Assembly: GCA_965219855.1 (NCBI GenBank)
Contig: CBDCOR010000012.1
Span: 310,001 to 374,000, forward strand
Length of the DNA: 64,000 bases
Source: CAUZIZ01 sp965219855
GTDB taxonomy: Bacteria; Acidobacteriota; UBA6911; RPQK01; JAJDTT01
Direction: 5' to 3'
Positions 54,784 through 63,893 of this stretch are shown here, piece by piece (position 1 is the first letter of the stretch; the number at the start of each line of letters is the position of its first letter). The position numbers and the translations under genes were made by a program. The notes under the pieces are model-generated. The model saw only the letters and a list, made by a program, of their open reading frames with translations, was not told where the DNA came from and searched no databases.

Positions 54784-55106
54784 CGGTCCTACCTTTACGG
54801 GGATGCGCAGGCACTTCGCCAGACCTGCGTCCAGGAGGGAGAATGCAAGTGGGTGGACGTTCCCTACCGAGTCATGGTGCCTCGCCGGGTCGACGGGCTC
54901 CTGGCCGTGGGGCGAAGTGCCTCCGGTATTCCAGACACCCTCTTGAGGACGAGAGAGGCGGTGCGACACATGGGACAGGTGGGAGGAATGGCTGCCGCCC
55001 TGGCGGTCCAACCGGCATCCGCCCCAGAGACCTCGATGTGAAGGAGCTGCAGAAGAGGCTTCTATCTCGGGGATGAAGCCAGGTTGAAAAAGCTGGAGCT
55101 ACGCTG
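54784..55106 (+). pseudogene. FAD-dependent oxidoreductase, C-terminal fragment
   Basis: CKWVDVPYRVMVPRRVDGLL, AVGRSASGIPDTLLRTREAV and RHMGQVGGMAAALAVQ is the conserved FAD-contact end of PF12831-type oxidoreductases common in Planctomycetota/Acidobacteriota. Two frame changes follow (near 55011 and 55063), the last giving RGFYLGDEARLKKLELR and a stop at 55106. The N-terminal Rossmann part is gone. The rest up to 55246 holds no gene. Confidence 0.72.
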
Positions 55107-55246
55107 ATCAACGAATCGACCCCGTTCTCCTTAGCCCTTCCTCAACCCGGGTTTCTCATGACCAGTCGCTCTTGTTCGAATATACTCTCCCCTGACAAGG
55201 GACAGCTGCATGATCTTCCTATCATCCATCGGGAAAGGACTTTAAC

Positions 55247-56236
55247 ATGACGCCAATCTCCCAGAACAGAGGGATGTTTTCCATCATCCAATACCTCTCC
55301 AGTGGGATTCTGCTTGCTTCGGTCGTCCTCCGGCCCGCGAGTGCTGAATCACAGAGCAACTTCACCCTCGTTGTGTTGCCCGACACGCAAAAGTACGCAG
55401 CCAACCACGGTGGAGGGACTCCTGAGATCTTCATAGCCCAAACCCAATGGATCGCGGAAAAGAGAGATGTCCTCAATATCGTCTACGTGGCCCACCTGGG
55501 GGACTGCGTAAACCACGCCGATCGAGAAGAGGAGTGGGTCCATGCTGACACCGCCTTCCGCAAGCTGGAGGGGTCACGCCCTATTCCCTACGGAATCGCC
55601 GTAGGCAACCACGATAAGTACATTTACCGTAGTCCCCCCGTTCTCATCGACGGCGTCCACATCGAGACCACTCAGCTCTACAACAAGTACTTCGGAGTTG
55701 CTCGGTTCAAGGATAAACCATGGTATGGGGAGCACTATGGGGAAGACAACGACAACTTCTACCACCTTTTCAGCGCGGGCGGGCTCGATTTCATCGTTCT
55801 CTATTTCGAGTACGCTGCGGGCACCGATACTCTAGGCTGGGCAGACACCGTCTTGGAGAAGTACAGGGATAGGCGAGCAATCGTGGTCAGCCACAGCCTG
55901 TTGAAGCTGGATCGCACTTTCGGTCTCCAAGGTCGGGCTACCTATCAGGCCCTGAAGGATAACCCCAATTTCTTCATGATGTTGTGTGGGCATATCCATG
56001 GGGAGGCCTCAAGAAAAGACAGCTTTAACGGAAGCACCGTTTACACCATCTTGGCCGACTATCAGAGTCGGGAAAATGGAGGCAACGGGTGGCTGAGGAT
56101 CCTGAAGTTCTCACCGGCCAAAAACCAGATTGAGGTAAGCACCTATTCGCCAACATTGGGCAAGTACGAGAAAGATGCCGACAGCCAGTTCACCCTGGAC
56201 TATAGGATGTCTATCAACTCGGGAACCCCGCAATAA
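55247..56236 (+). CDS. secreted metallophosphoesterase
   Basis: A 329-residue exported enzyme. Signal peptide (LSSGILLASVVLRPASAES). Calcineurin motifs in order: VVLPDTQKYAANHGG (about 42, Gln for the usual His), VAHLGDCVNHADREEEW (about 82), GIAVGNHDKYIYRSP (about 115), IVVSHSLLKLDR (about 211) and MMLCGHIHGEASRK (about 244). Family members with PDTQ are common secreted phosphoesterases acting on phospholipid or nucleotide esters. Intact. Confidence 0.88.
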   Translation: MTPISQNRGMFSIIQYLSSGILLASVVLRPASAESQSNFTLVVLPDTQKYAANHGGGTPEIFIAQTQWIAEKRDVLNIVYVAHLGDCVNHADREEEWVHADTAFRKLEGSRPIPYGIAVGNHDKYIYRSPPVLIDGVHIETTQLYNKYFGVARFKDKPWYGEHYGEDNDNFYHLFSAGGLDFIVLYFEYAAGTDTLGWADTVLEKYRDRRAIVVSHSLLKLDRTFGLQGRATYQALKDNPNFFMMLCGHIHGEASRKDSFNGSTVYTILADYQSRENGGNGWLRILKFSPAKNQIEVSTYSPTLGKYEKDADSQFTLDYRMSINSGTPQ

Positions 56237-56674
56237 TTCAACCATGTGGATTTCACGGCCACCGAGCACCGATCTGTGTCAAATCTCACCCAGTATGATT
56301 GTAACTGGCATTTTAGCTGGGGCGCTTCACTACATCATCCGCGGCCCTTCTTGAGACGGTCACTCTCCTGTCTCCAGAGGCCTCATCCTAGCTGGACCTC
56401 CTTTGTTGCCTCCTCGTCCAATCGGCATTGCGCCATGGATCTTGCCGATCGTGCTTCTGATGAGATTCTCTACCTCTCAGGCGAGAAATGTCGGGATGAG
56501 TCCCCTCCCCAACCGGACGTCGCTACCTTCCCAGGGTGGTTCAGGCCCCCTCCAGCGGTTTGGATGCTCGAAAGTCGACGAACGGATCCAGCAGGGTATC
56601 CTGTCGTTCCCAATCTCTTTGGCCAGGACGACAACTGGAAGATTAGCCTGGATCTCCCCACTGGAGCTGTCAAC

Positions 56675-56842
56675 TTAATGTTGGCCAGACGACTCCAAGC
56701 CGGAGTATACCCCAGCCTTGCTCCTCCTCAACGGACACACGTCGCCTCCCTCCAGGATCCGGACCTGGACCCGTCCTGGTGTCTCCCCGGCCAGGACTCC
56801 GGGTGCAAGAAGGGGCAGGAGCAGCAGCAGCAGGCGTCGCAT
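56675..56842 (-). pseudogene. possible exported protein, N-terminal scrap
   Basis: MRRLLLLLLPLLAPGVLAGE is a convincing signal peptide, followed by TPGRVQVRILEGGD, which resembles the start of secreted proteins of the CehA/McbA type, and then the frame loses sense. Downstream on this strand WGGDSSRHFSPER recalls a later motif of such proteins. Weak; otherwise 56237-56975 contains no supported gene. Confidence 0.3.
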
Positions 56843-56975
56843 ACCTGGTTTCACCCTGACCCCGGAGAAGAATGACTGAGACCCATGCCATCCCGGCCGA
56901 GAGGGAGGGATCAATGGGCCAGGGACTCGTCCCTTCTTGTCTTTGAGGGCAGAGGAGCCTATAGTCACCGGGAAG

Positions 56976-58292
56976 ATGGGACGCGTGAAAACGTGGATCT
57001 TGGCCGGGCTCATCGCCTGCGCCGCGACCTCAACCCCGGCTGCCAACCCGGAGCTGCGCATCGGCGTGGCCGTCACCGAGATTACGCCGCCCGTGGGCCA
57101 TCCCATCGCCGGCTTTGGAGAGCAGAGGGTGTCCGAGAGCATTCACCAGCCGCTCTGGGCAAAGGCTCTCGTTCTCAGCACCGGTGAGACGACCCTGGCT
57201 CTGGTCGTCTGCGACGTCCATGAGCTGCGGCTGCCGGCTCTGGTGACTCGATTGCGCCAAGAGCTGGGGATCCAGCACGTTCTTCTCAGCAGCACCCAAT
57301 CCCACTCGGCTCCCAACCTGATGGAAGGCGGTTTGTCCTCTCCCTGGCTGGGGTCGGTCCAGGAGAAGCTCTTTTCCCTTGTAGCCCGGGCGCTGGAGGC
57401 TCGCTTCGTTGCCCGGCTGGGCTCGGCTCAGCGCACGGTGCGCCTGCGGGGCACCTCGGCTCCAGAGGCCCTGTGTAACAACGTCCGGATTCGCCAGGAA
57501 GACGACACGGTCCTGGAGAGCTGGTCCGTGGATCCGGGCGAGGGCGCCTCGCCCACAGATCCAGCAGTCGGCGTCATCCGCATCGACGACCTCGAGGGCA
57601 GAACCCGTGTGGTCTTGGCCCACTATGGCTGCCAGGCTGCCGTGCTGGGCCCCTGCAGCACAGCCTTCTCGGCGGACTGGGCCGGGTCGCTCTGTCGATA
57701 CGTGGAGGAGAAGCAGGAGGGCGCCACCTGTCTTTTTCTATCAGGCGGTGGAGCCAACGTCTTTCCCTTCGGCTCCCGCTCCTGCGGAACCGAGGGATTC
57801 CAGCGCCTCCAGTCCCTGGGCACGCGTCTGGGCGAGGAGGTGTTGGGCACCCTGGCTCGGATCGTCCCGAAGGAGAGACCCAGGTTGCAGATTGCACAGA
57901 GGGAATTCCAGGTCCAGAGCGACGGTTCCCCGGGGAGCCGACTGCAGCTTTTTTCCCTGGTCATTCGCCTGGGAGAGGATCTGGGAATCCTGGCCGCCCC
58001 TGCCAGCTTCTTCGTGGAGTTTCAGCTGAACCTGCGTCGGCGCTCACCCCTGTCCCAGACCCTCCTGGTGGGTTCGGCCTACCTGGGAGGGGACAGTGGC
58101 GGCATGGTTCCCACCATCGGGGAGGTCGCCCTGGGGGGATGGGGGACTGGAGATGAAGTCCGGATGGCGGTTGGTTCGGGGGAGGCCATCATCGATGACG
58201 CCCTGATCCAGTTCCATCGGTTTTTGGGACGGGTGCCGGACCTTCCTCGGGGAGGCCTGTGGCTGGAGATTCCAGACAAGCCCAATCCCTAG
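56976..58292 (+). CDS. secreted neutral/alkaline ceramidase-like protein, first of a tandem pair
   Basis: About 438 residues. Start MGRVKTWILAG at 56976 opens a signal peptide (ILAGLIACAATSTPAAN). The N-terminal neutral/non-lysosomal ceramidase domain is recognisable: IGVAVTEITPPVGHPIAGFG (about 26-45), ALVVCDVHELRLPAL (about 79), SSTQSHSAPNLMEGG (about 107), VVLAHYGCQAAVLGPCS and LFLSGGGANVFPFGSRSC. In true ceramidases a zinc site cleaves the amide of ceramide; HS/HYGCQA here correspond only loosely to the usual HTHSGP and N-HP motifs, so activity is uncertain. Paralogue of the next gene, 8 bases upstream of it. Confidence 0.75.
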   Translation: MGRVKTWILAGLIACAATSTPAANPELRIGVAVTEITPPVGHPIAGFGEQRVSESIHQPLWAKALVLSTGETTLALVVCDVHELRLPALVTRLRQELGIQHVLLSSTQSHSAPNLMEGGLSSPWLGSVQEKLFSLVARALEARFVARLGSAQRTVRLRGTSAPEALCNNVRIRQEDDTVLESWSVDPGEGASPTDPAVGVIRIDDLEGRTRVVLAHYGCQAAVLGPCSTAFSADWAGSLCRYVEEKQEGATCLFLSGGGANVFPFGSRSCGTEGFQRLQSLGTRLGEEVLGTLARIVPKERPRLQIAQREFQVQSDGSPGSRLQLFSLVIRLGEDLGILAAPASFFVEFQLNLRRRSPLSQTLLVGSAYLGGDSGGMVPTIGEVALGGWGTGDEVRMAVGSGEAIIDDALIQFHRFLGRVPDLPRGGLWLEIPDKPNP

Positions 58293-58300
58293 GAGTCGGA

Positions 58301-59677
58301 ATGACGCGAAGGACCAGCCTCGGAGTTCTGATGTCGGCGCTTGCACTGCTCGTGTTCTCCCGGACATCGATGGCCGCCGGAGCGATGACGGCCGGCGTGG
58401 CCCGGGTGGAGATCACACCTCCTGTGGGACATCAGCTCTGGGGCCAGGCCTCTCGGCCCGGTCCCTCGACAGGCGTCCTGGACCCACTCTACGCCCGGGT
58501 CCTCGTGCTGCACCACGACGGCGAGTCGCTGGCCCTGGTGACCCTGGATCTGGGCAGGACCTTCTCCCAGCAGCGTATGGCGGACGTGCGTCGCCGAGTC
58601 CGGGAGGAAGCCCAGGTCCAGCACGTCATCTTCAGCGCCACCCACACCCACAACGGCCCCGCCATGCTGGACCCGACCTACGCAAAAGGCGTACCCAATC
58701 GCTGGGAGCCCGGGGTGTTAGACGCCATCGCTGTGGCCATCGTCCGGGCCAGCCGAAGCGCGTCCCCCTGCAGGCTGGGAACGGGCAGGGGGCTGTCCCA
58801 CCTGGGGCACAACCGGGTGGTGCCGGTGGGTGCCCGGCGAACGGGTGCCAACGAGACCCGCCTCCTCACTGCTCCCACGGACCCGGTGGTCCAGGTGCTG
58901 AGAGTGGACGATTCCCAGGGCAAGCCCCTGGCCGTGCTGGCCAACTACGCCGCCCACCCGGTGGCGGTGGGCATGGCCCACCTGACGGAATACTCGGCCG
59001 ACTTCCCGGGAGCCATGTGCCGCTATGTGGAGGAGAATCTGGAGGACAAGCCCCTGGCGCTGTTCCTCCAGGGGGCGGCCGGAGATCTGAATCCTCCCTA
59101 CCTGCGGGCAGGGGCTCGGGAGGTCCAGTCTCTGGGACGGGAACTGGGCCGCGAGGTGGTTCGGGTAGCCCGGGCGATCCGAACCGGATCCCCGGCCATA
59201 GAGGAGCTCCAGGTCCTGGACGAGAAGATGGACTTCCGTCTTCGATGGAACCTGGAGAAGCTGCGATCCCTGGGGGCAATCCCGACGCTGCACCAGTGGC
59301 TGACGACAGGGCGACCCCTGGGCTATCCGCCCCCCACTCGGTCGGTTCCCATCACCACAGTCCTCATCAATCGAGAGATCGCCCTGGCTACGTTCGCAGG
59401 CGAGCCCTACGTTGCCCTGCAACTCGGTTTTCGGGCTCGGCTGCCCGAACTGACCACGTTTCTGGCCGGCTATGCCAACGGCTACTTCGCCTATCTCCCC
59501 ACCATCGAGGAGGCGGTGCGGGAAGGAGTCCATTCGGGGGTTACCTGGTTCAGCGTCCTGGAGATCGGATCCGCCGAACGCCTTCTCGACCGGGCCGTCA
59601 TGAACGTCTATCGAATGCTGGGACGCCTGAAGGGAGATTCTGCCTCCCCGCCGCGTCCTGTGAGGCAGGCGCGGTAG
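58301..59677 (+). CDS. secreted neutral/alkaline ceramidase-like protein, second of a tandem pair
   Basis: About 458 residues. ATG 58301 follows the previous stop by eight bases with GGAGTCGGA as the ribosome site. Signal peptide (GVLMSALALLVFSRTSMAAG). Family motifs are better kept than in its neighbour: VARVEITPPVGHQLWGQAS, FSATHTHNGPAMLDPTYA (the HTHxGP zinc motif), LANYAAHPVAVGMAHL, YSADFPGAMCRYVEEN and LFLQGAAGDLNPPY. The length is shorter than eukaryotic ceramidases because the C-terminal Ig-like domain is reduced. It probably cleaves an amide-linked lipid or related ester outside the cell. Intact. Confidence 0.85.
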   Translation: MTRRTSLGVLMSALALLVFSRTSMAAGAMTAGVARVEITPPVGHQLWGQASRPGPSTGVLDPLYARVLVLHHDGESLALVTLDLGRTFSQQRMADVRRRVREEAQVQHVIFSATHTHNGPAMLDPTYAKGVPNRWEPGVLDAIAVAIVRASRSASPCRLGTGRGLSHLGHNRVVPVGARRTGANETRLLTAPTDPVVQVLRVDDSQGKPLAVLANYAAHPVAVGMAHLTEYSADFPGAMCRYVEENLEDKPLALFLQGAAGDLNPPYLRAGAREVQSLGRELGREVVRVARAIRTGSPAIEELQVLDEKMDFRLRWNLEKLRSLGAIPTLHQWLTTGRPLGYPPPTRSVPITTVLINREIALATFAGEPYVALQLGFRARLPELTTFLAGYANGYFAYLPTIEEAVREGVHSGVTWFSVLEIGSAERLLDRAVMNVYRMLGRLKGDSASPPRPVRQAR

Positions 59678-59788
59678 TCTGACAGAGTCAGTAGGAAATC
59701 GCTTTTCGAGCCGGTGTGGTCTGGCTGCGACGCGGTCGCAGAATGGGAAGGGACAGGAGGGTGTTGTCAAATTAGCGGCTGAAAGCCA

Positions 59789-60499
59789 CTACTCGGCCCA
59801 AGGACACGTTCCAATTCGTTCAACCTCAGCAGACACACGTCGCCTCGCGCCAATCAGCGAATGCGCGGTCACGAAGCAGTCGAGGTGAACCCGTAAGGTC
59901 AAGAAACTCAGCCGACCCAAGCTAAAGAAGACAACCCTCTCAGGCGGTGGCAACTGGAAGGGCTCTCCGTACATCTCGGTCTCGGGGATCGTAAAGTCGC
60001 TGATGCCTTTGGCGATGGGATGAAAGGGGGCGACCACCCTCAGGCGCTCCTTCCCTGCCCCATTGCGCCAGCTCCCTAGGTCTCCGGGGCAGTCCAGAAC
60101 GCTCTTGAGTAACTTGGAGTAGTGAGCAGAGTGCAGGGCTATGAAGCCAAGCTTGCCCGACTTGACCCTCTTGACGACCTCGGCGACGCGATTGAAGAGG
60201 ACGTCGCCGTGCTTCTTGTGGCCCCACCACACCAGAACATCAGTCGCCTCCAATAACTGACTGGCCAACCCCTGATCGGGGTCATTGATCGAGGCCGTTC
60301 GGGCCTCTATTCCAGACTGGGTCGTCAGGTATTCGGCGAGGGCACCACTGATTCCGTTCGGATAGACCTCCTTGGGTTCGGTCAGCTCCGACCAACAGAG
60401 GGCACGGACACGATCCATTGGCTTGCTCCTCCCGCTTAGAATTGTTGCGCTCCCCGCCGATCCGAGTACTGCGCTCTTGAGGAAGGCCCTTCGTTCCAT
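59789..60499 (-). pseudogene. ThuA-like protein with aberrant C-terminus
   Basis: Start MERRAFLKSAVLGSAGSATI at 60499 (GGAG nine bases upstream) gives a Tat-like leader. ThuA/trehalose-utilisation fold: VRALCWSELTEPKEVYPNGI, LASQLLEATDVLVWWGHKKH, KLGFIALHSAHYSKLLKSVL and PETEMYGEPFQLPPPERVVF. After about residue 205 the expected end (…GHETYPTYH-type) is replaced by unrelated sequence, so the 3' part was lost or shifted. It may be inactive. The 60500-60789 gap has no clear gene. Confidence 0.65.
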
Positions 60500-60789
60500 T
60501 TTGGGCTCCAATGGAATCACAGGACGGGTGGTGGTGCAAGCTCAAGGGGAGAGCGTAGGTTCGGTCTCCAGGCCGAAGTATTCTTCTTCGGGCCTTCGGC
60601 TCGACGTACAGCGGCCTGGAGACCACTGCCACCATCGGGAAGGGAAAAGAAGGTAGGGAGGGCAAGAGCCCAAGCAAGTCCGGTGCCAAGTGAGGGGACC
60701 CAAAGCAATAGAAGTGGCGTCTGACATGAAGTACACTCTTTTGACATCGGACGTTCATTTCGATTCTTCTACTGACGGAGGCCCGAGCC

Positions 60790-61863
60790 ATGGCACGCAT
60801 CCCCAGAAGACGGTTCTTTTCCCATTCCTTCAAAGGTGCAATCGCGGCTAGCTCCCTGGGGATAGCCGCTCTGGCGAAGCCTCCTGCTGGACACGGCTCA
60901 ATTGGAGCAGCCCTGATCGGTACCACCCACCCGCATGCTCTGGGACATCGGAAGGCGATCGAAAAATCCCAGAACTACAGGTTGCTAGGTGTGGCGGAGC
61001 CGAACCCGGACCTCTTGAAGCGGGCCAAGAAGGACTCACGCTGGGAAGGCGTGACTTGGATGGGAGTAAACGCCGTGTTAGCTGACAAGCGGGTCCAAAT
61101 GGTTTGCGTGGAGACCGACCCTCTGGAGGCTCTTACCTACTCGCGCATGGCGGTTGAGGCCAACAAACACACCAAGATCGACAAGCCTCCGGGAGCCGAC
61201 TTCAAGGCTCTCAAGCAGATTCTAGACGAGGCGCAGGGTCGAAAGCTCCTGATTCAGATGGGTTATGTCTACCGCTACAACCCGGCTTTTCGTCTGGCTC
61301 ATCGGGCCCTCCAAGAGGACTGGCTGGGACCGATTCGCTCGGTTGCCTGCCAGATGAACGGCTCCCTGAGTCCAGAGGGCCGGCGACGACTGGACCGCTA
61401 CCCGGGTGGGCAGATGTTCGAGATCTGCGGACACATGATCGATGCACTGGTCTGGCTGCTGGGCAAGCCTGCTCGCGTCAGTCCCGTACTACGACACAGC
61501 GATCCAGTCCCGGACGAATTGGAAGATGATGTGCTGGCCATGTTCGAGTTCGACCCTGCGGTCGCCGTCGTCAAGAGTCACACCCGAGACGGCAACCGTT
61601 ACTTCTATATATTCGGAGAAAAGGGCTCGATCCTGATCGATTCCCCAGATCGCCCTCGGATGCGCATGGTCCTGAGCTCCGACGAAGGTGATTACCGCGC
61701 GGGGGCACAAGAAGTCCCATTGGGCCCTTCGGAGCGATATCTTCCGGATCTGGACGATCTGGCCGCCGCCATCAGAGAGGGTCGGCAAGTGGAGTTTTTT
61801 ACACCCGAGCATGATCTGAACGTCCATAAGGCCCTCCTCACAGCGAGCGGCCTCACCGTCTGA
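60790..61863 (+). CDS. Gfo/Idh/MocA-family oxidoreductase
   Basis: A 357-residue NAD(P)-dependent oxidoreductase, probably of sugars or inositols. It begins with a Tat-like leader (IPRRRFFSHSFKGAIAASSL). The nucleotide-binding region IGAALIGTTHPHALGHRKAI departs from the usual GxGxxG. The family Lys appears as TKIDKPPGAD in place of EKP. YVYRYNPAFRLAHRAL and GQMFEICGHMIDALVWLLG give the central motif with the catalytic-type His. The stop overlaps the next frame as TGATG. The altered motifs suggest a divergent substrate. Confidence 0.85.
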   Translation: MARIPRRRFFSHSFKGAIAASSLGIAALAKPPAGHGSIGAALIGTTHPHALGHRKAIEKSQNYRLLGVAEPNPDLLKRAKKDSRWEGVTWMGVNAVLADKRVQMVCVETDPLEALTYSRMAVEANKHTKIDKPPGADFKALKQILDEAQGRKLLIQMGYVYRYNPAFRLAHRALQEDWLGPIRSVACQMNGSLSPEGRRRLDRYPGGQMFEICGHMIDALVWLLGKPARVSPVLRHSDPVPDELEDDVLAMFEFDPAVAVVKSHTRDGNRYFYIFGEKGSILIDSPDRPRMRMVLSSDEGDYRAGAQEVPLGPSERYLPDLDDLAAAIREGRQVEFFTPEHDLNVHKALLTASGLTV

Positions 61864-61889
61864 TGACTGCAAATAGGGAGACCCATCAC

Positions 61890-63212
61890 ATGAAACCCAT
61901 TCCCAGAAGACGATTCCTTACCAGGTCTATAGGCGCGGCCACCCTCGGCAGCGCGGCTATCCGCACCGCTGCGGCCTCTCCCGGAGACAGAATAGGGGTA
62001 GCCGCAATCGGGATCAACGGCATGGGCCACGGCCATCTGCGCAATCTGACAAAGCGTTCGGACGTCCGGATCGTTAGTTTGTGCGACGTCGATGAAAGCG
62101 TCCTGGCCCGAGGCGTCGAGACGGTCGCGAAGTCCCCTCATGAAAAACCCAAGCTTGTAAGCGACTTCCGGGAGGTTCTACAGGATTCAGCCGTGGACGC
62201 AGTGGTGATCGCCACCCCGCATCACTGGCACTGTCCCATCGCTGTACCGGCGCTCGAGGCAGGCAAGGATTGCTATGTGGAAAAGCCCGCCAGCCACGTC
62301 TTCCAGGAGGGCAGGGCGCTTGTCGAGGCCGCACGCAAACACGACAGGTTGGTGCAGCACGGGACGCAGATGCGTAACACCGAGGTCACCTTTCTGGCGG
62401 GCGAGGTGTTGGAGTCTGGAATCCTGGGCGAGATCAAGACCACCAAGGCCTGGAACGTACAGCGGGGTAACGGAATGGAGCCCAAGCCGAATGCCCCCGT
62501 TCCAGCCGGAGTAGACTACGACATGTGGCAGGGGCCAGCACCCAAACGCCCTTTCAACCCCAATCGGTTTCACAGGACCTGGCGCCTTTACCGGGACTAT
62601 GGCAACGGCGACATGGGCGACGATGGAGCCCACGACCTGGACATGGCAAGGTGGGCGCTCGGAGTCACCACCCACCCGATCCGCATCACTGCGCATGGGA
62701 GCACTATCGACCTTCAAGGAGAGCGCGAGTACCCCGACAACATGATGATGGCGTTCCAGTACGCTGAGGGAAAGGTGCTGCTCTACGAGGATCGTCTCTG
62801 GACACCCTACGGAATGCACGGATTCGACAACTTCTCCAATGTCGCAGGTAGCAAAGACAATGGCAACGCCTTCTACGGTACCGAAGGCTACATGATCTTC
62901 TCGCGCCGCGGATATTTCCAGGTGTACCTGGGTCGCAAAGCAGAGAAGGGACCTGGCCGCAGCGGCAGGGAGATCCGACAGAATTCAGAAGCGAACCTGG
63001 CCCACTTCCTGGATTGCGTTCGGAGCCGGAAGCAGACGAACGCTCCAGCCGAGGTGGCCCATCTGACCTGTGGCCTGATCCACCTGGGCGAGATTGCCTT
63101 CCGGCTGAAACGGGTCATGGAGTTCGATCCAGATCGGGAGATCTTCCCCAAAGACCGAGAGGGTAACAAGCTCCTGACGAAGCACTACCGCGATCCTTGG
63201 GGCCTGGCGTAG
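61890..63212 (+). CDS. Gfo/Idh/MocA-family oxidoreductase, Tat-exported
   Basis: About 440 residues. ATG 61890 is chosen for AGGGAG upstream and the leader MKPIPRRRFLTRSIGAATLG; the frame is open from 61863. Motifs: VAAIGINGMGHGHLRNL (dinucleotide fold), VVIATPHHWHCPIAVPALEA, CYVEKPASHVFQEGRALVEA (family EKP Lys), GGD-type segment as GDMGDDGAHDLDMARWALGV (catalytic His), and a long C-terminal beta domain. Relatives oxidise sugars or their derivatives; an exported member fits neighbouring lactonase and isomerases. Intact, translationally close to the preceding gene. Confidence 0.9.
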   Translation: MKPIPRRRFLTRSIGAATLGSAAIRTAAASPGDRIGVAAIGINGMGHGHLRNLTKRSDVRIVSLCDVDESVLARGVETVAKSPHEKPKLVSDFREVLQDSAVDAVVIATPHHWHCPIAVPALEAGKDCYVEKPASHVFQEGRALVEAARKHDRLVQHGTQMRNTEVTFLAGEVLESGILGEIKTTKAWNVQRGNGMEPKPNAPVPAGVDYDMWQGPAPKRPFNPNRFHRTWRLYRDYGNGDMGDDGAHDLDMARWALGVTTHPIRITAHGSTIDLQGEREYPDNMMMAFQYAEGKVLLYEDRLWTPYGMHGFDNFSNVAGSKDNGNAFYGTEGYMIFSRRGYFQVYLGRKAEKGPGRSGREIRQNSEANLAHFLDCVRSRKQTNAPAEVAHLTCGLIHLGEIAFRLKRVMEFDPDREIFPKDREGNKLLTKHYRDPWGLA

Positions 63213-63278
63213 CGGCTACGTTTTACTTGACTTCTTACTGTCAGTTGGGCAACAAAGGGGCTAATAGGGAGGACAAAG

Positions 63279-63686
63279 ATGAACCGGAAACTGACATATA
63301 CGGGATGTGTAGCCACGCTGATAGGCACACTGTGGACCAGCGAATTGCTAGGGCAGTCGTTCTCCGTGGACGTCGGGGCTGTCCCACCTGCAGATGATAT
63401 TCTCAGTCTGGGTCCAGCCGTCGTCTTCGCCGGAGCTGGTGCCGGCGTTGAGGTGGATGCCTTTTCTTATCATGGCGGCATATTCGCCCCGGATGGAGTC
63501 AATTTCAGCGTGGCGCCCGGAAGTGCTGGAGCTGCTGGTAGCGCAGTCGCAACCCAAGTCGGAATCGCGGTAGGCGAACAAGTTCTAACTTATCCTCACC
63601 ACGAGAAGGACAAAGATGGTTTAAGGGTTAATAGTCGATGCCCCGATTTCGCGAAATTGGCTCCCCTATCGCTCCCTTGTTACTAA
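63279..63686 (+). CDS. small exported protein, 3' end doubtful
   Basis: A 135-codon frame with GGGAGG upstream of ATG 63279. A signal peptide (VATLIGTLWTSELLGQSF) leads to an acidic, Gly/Ala-rich segment (GPAVVFAGAGAGVEVDAFSY; VNFSVAPGSAGAAGSAVATQ) typical of surface or secreted beta proteins. After VGEQV near 63585 the composition changes and the rest looks non-coding, so a larger gene may have been truncated. Unknown function. Confidence 0.45.
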   Translation: MNRKLTYTGCVATLIGTLWTSELLGQSFSVDVGAVPPADDILSLGPAVVFAGAGAGVEVDAFSYHGGIFAPDGVNFSVAPGSAGAAGSAVATQVGIAVGEQVLTYPHHEKDKDGLRVNSRCPDFAKLAPLSLPCY

Positions 63687-63696
63687 CCACTCACCG

Positions 63697-63893
63697 TTAG
63701 GCCGTGGAGAATAAGTCATTCGATTACAAAGACTTAGGGAAATTCCGACCATCTTTCCGAGGCGGAAGCGCTACTAAGACTAATTTCCCTTTTCCGATCC
63801 AATTAGCAGAATCGGAAATCAGTATAAAAAAGACTTCCGCCTTTTTCGTCAAAATAGCCGTTTTTCGCTGGTTCTATTCTCCACGCTGTTAAC
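63697..63893. repeat. nested inverted-repeat (MITE-like) element
   Basis: Outer arms GTTAGGCCGTGGAGAATA and CTATTCTCCACGCTGTTAAC, middle arms GGCGGAAG (63763) and CTTCCGCC (63834), and inner arms TTCCGAT (63792) and ATCGGAA (63811) are nested around one centre. It could fold as a single long hairpin of ~190 bases. No transposase. The final ~100 bases of the window show nothing firm. Confidence 0.45.

Noticed and set aside
54645..55076. A 143-codon protein at the Tn3/oxidoreductase junction
   Set aside because: Reads through two unrelated fragments; no single protein.
56246..56875. A 209-codon plus-strand frame after the phosphoesterase
   Set aside because: No ribosome site, no motif, and low-complexity end; treated as non-coding.
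63697..63893. Integron attC site, given the IntI remnant elsewhere
   Set aside because: GTTAGGC fits one core site but the partner core RYYYAAC is not matched, and the integrase remnant is 28 kb away.
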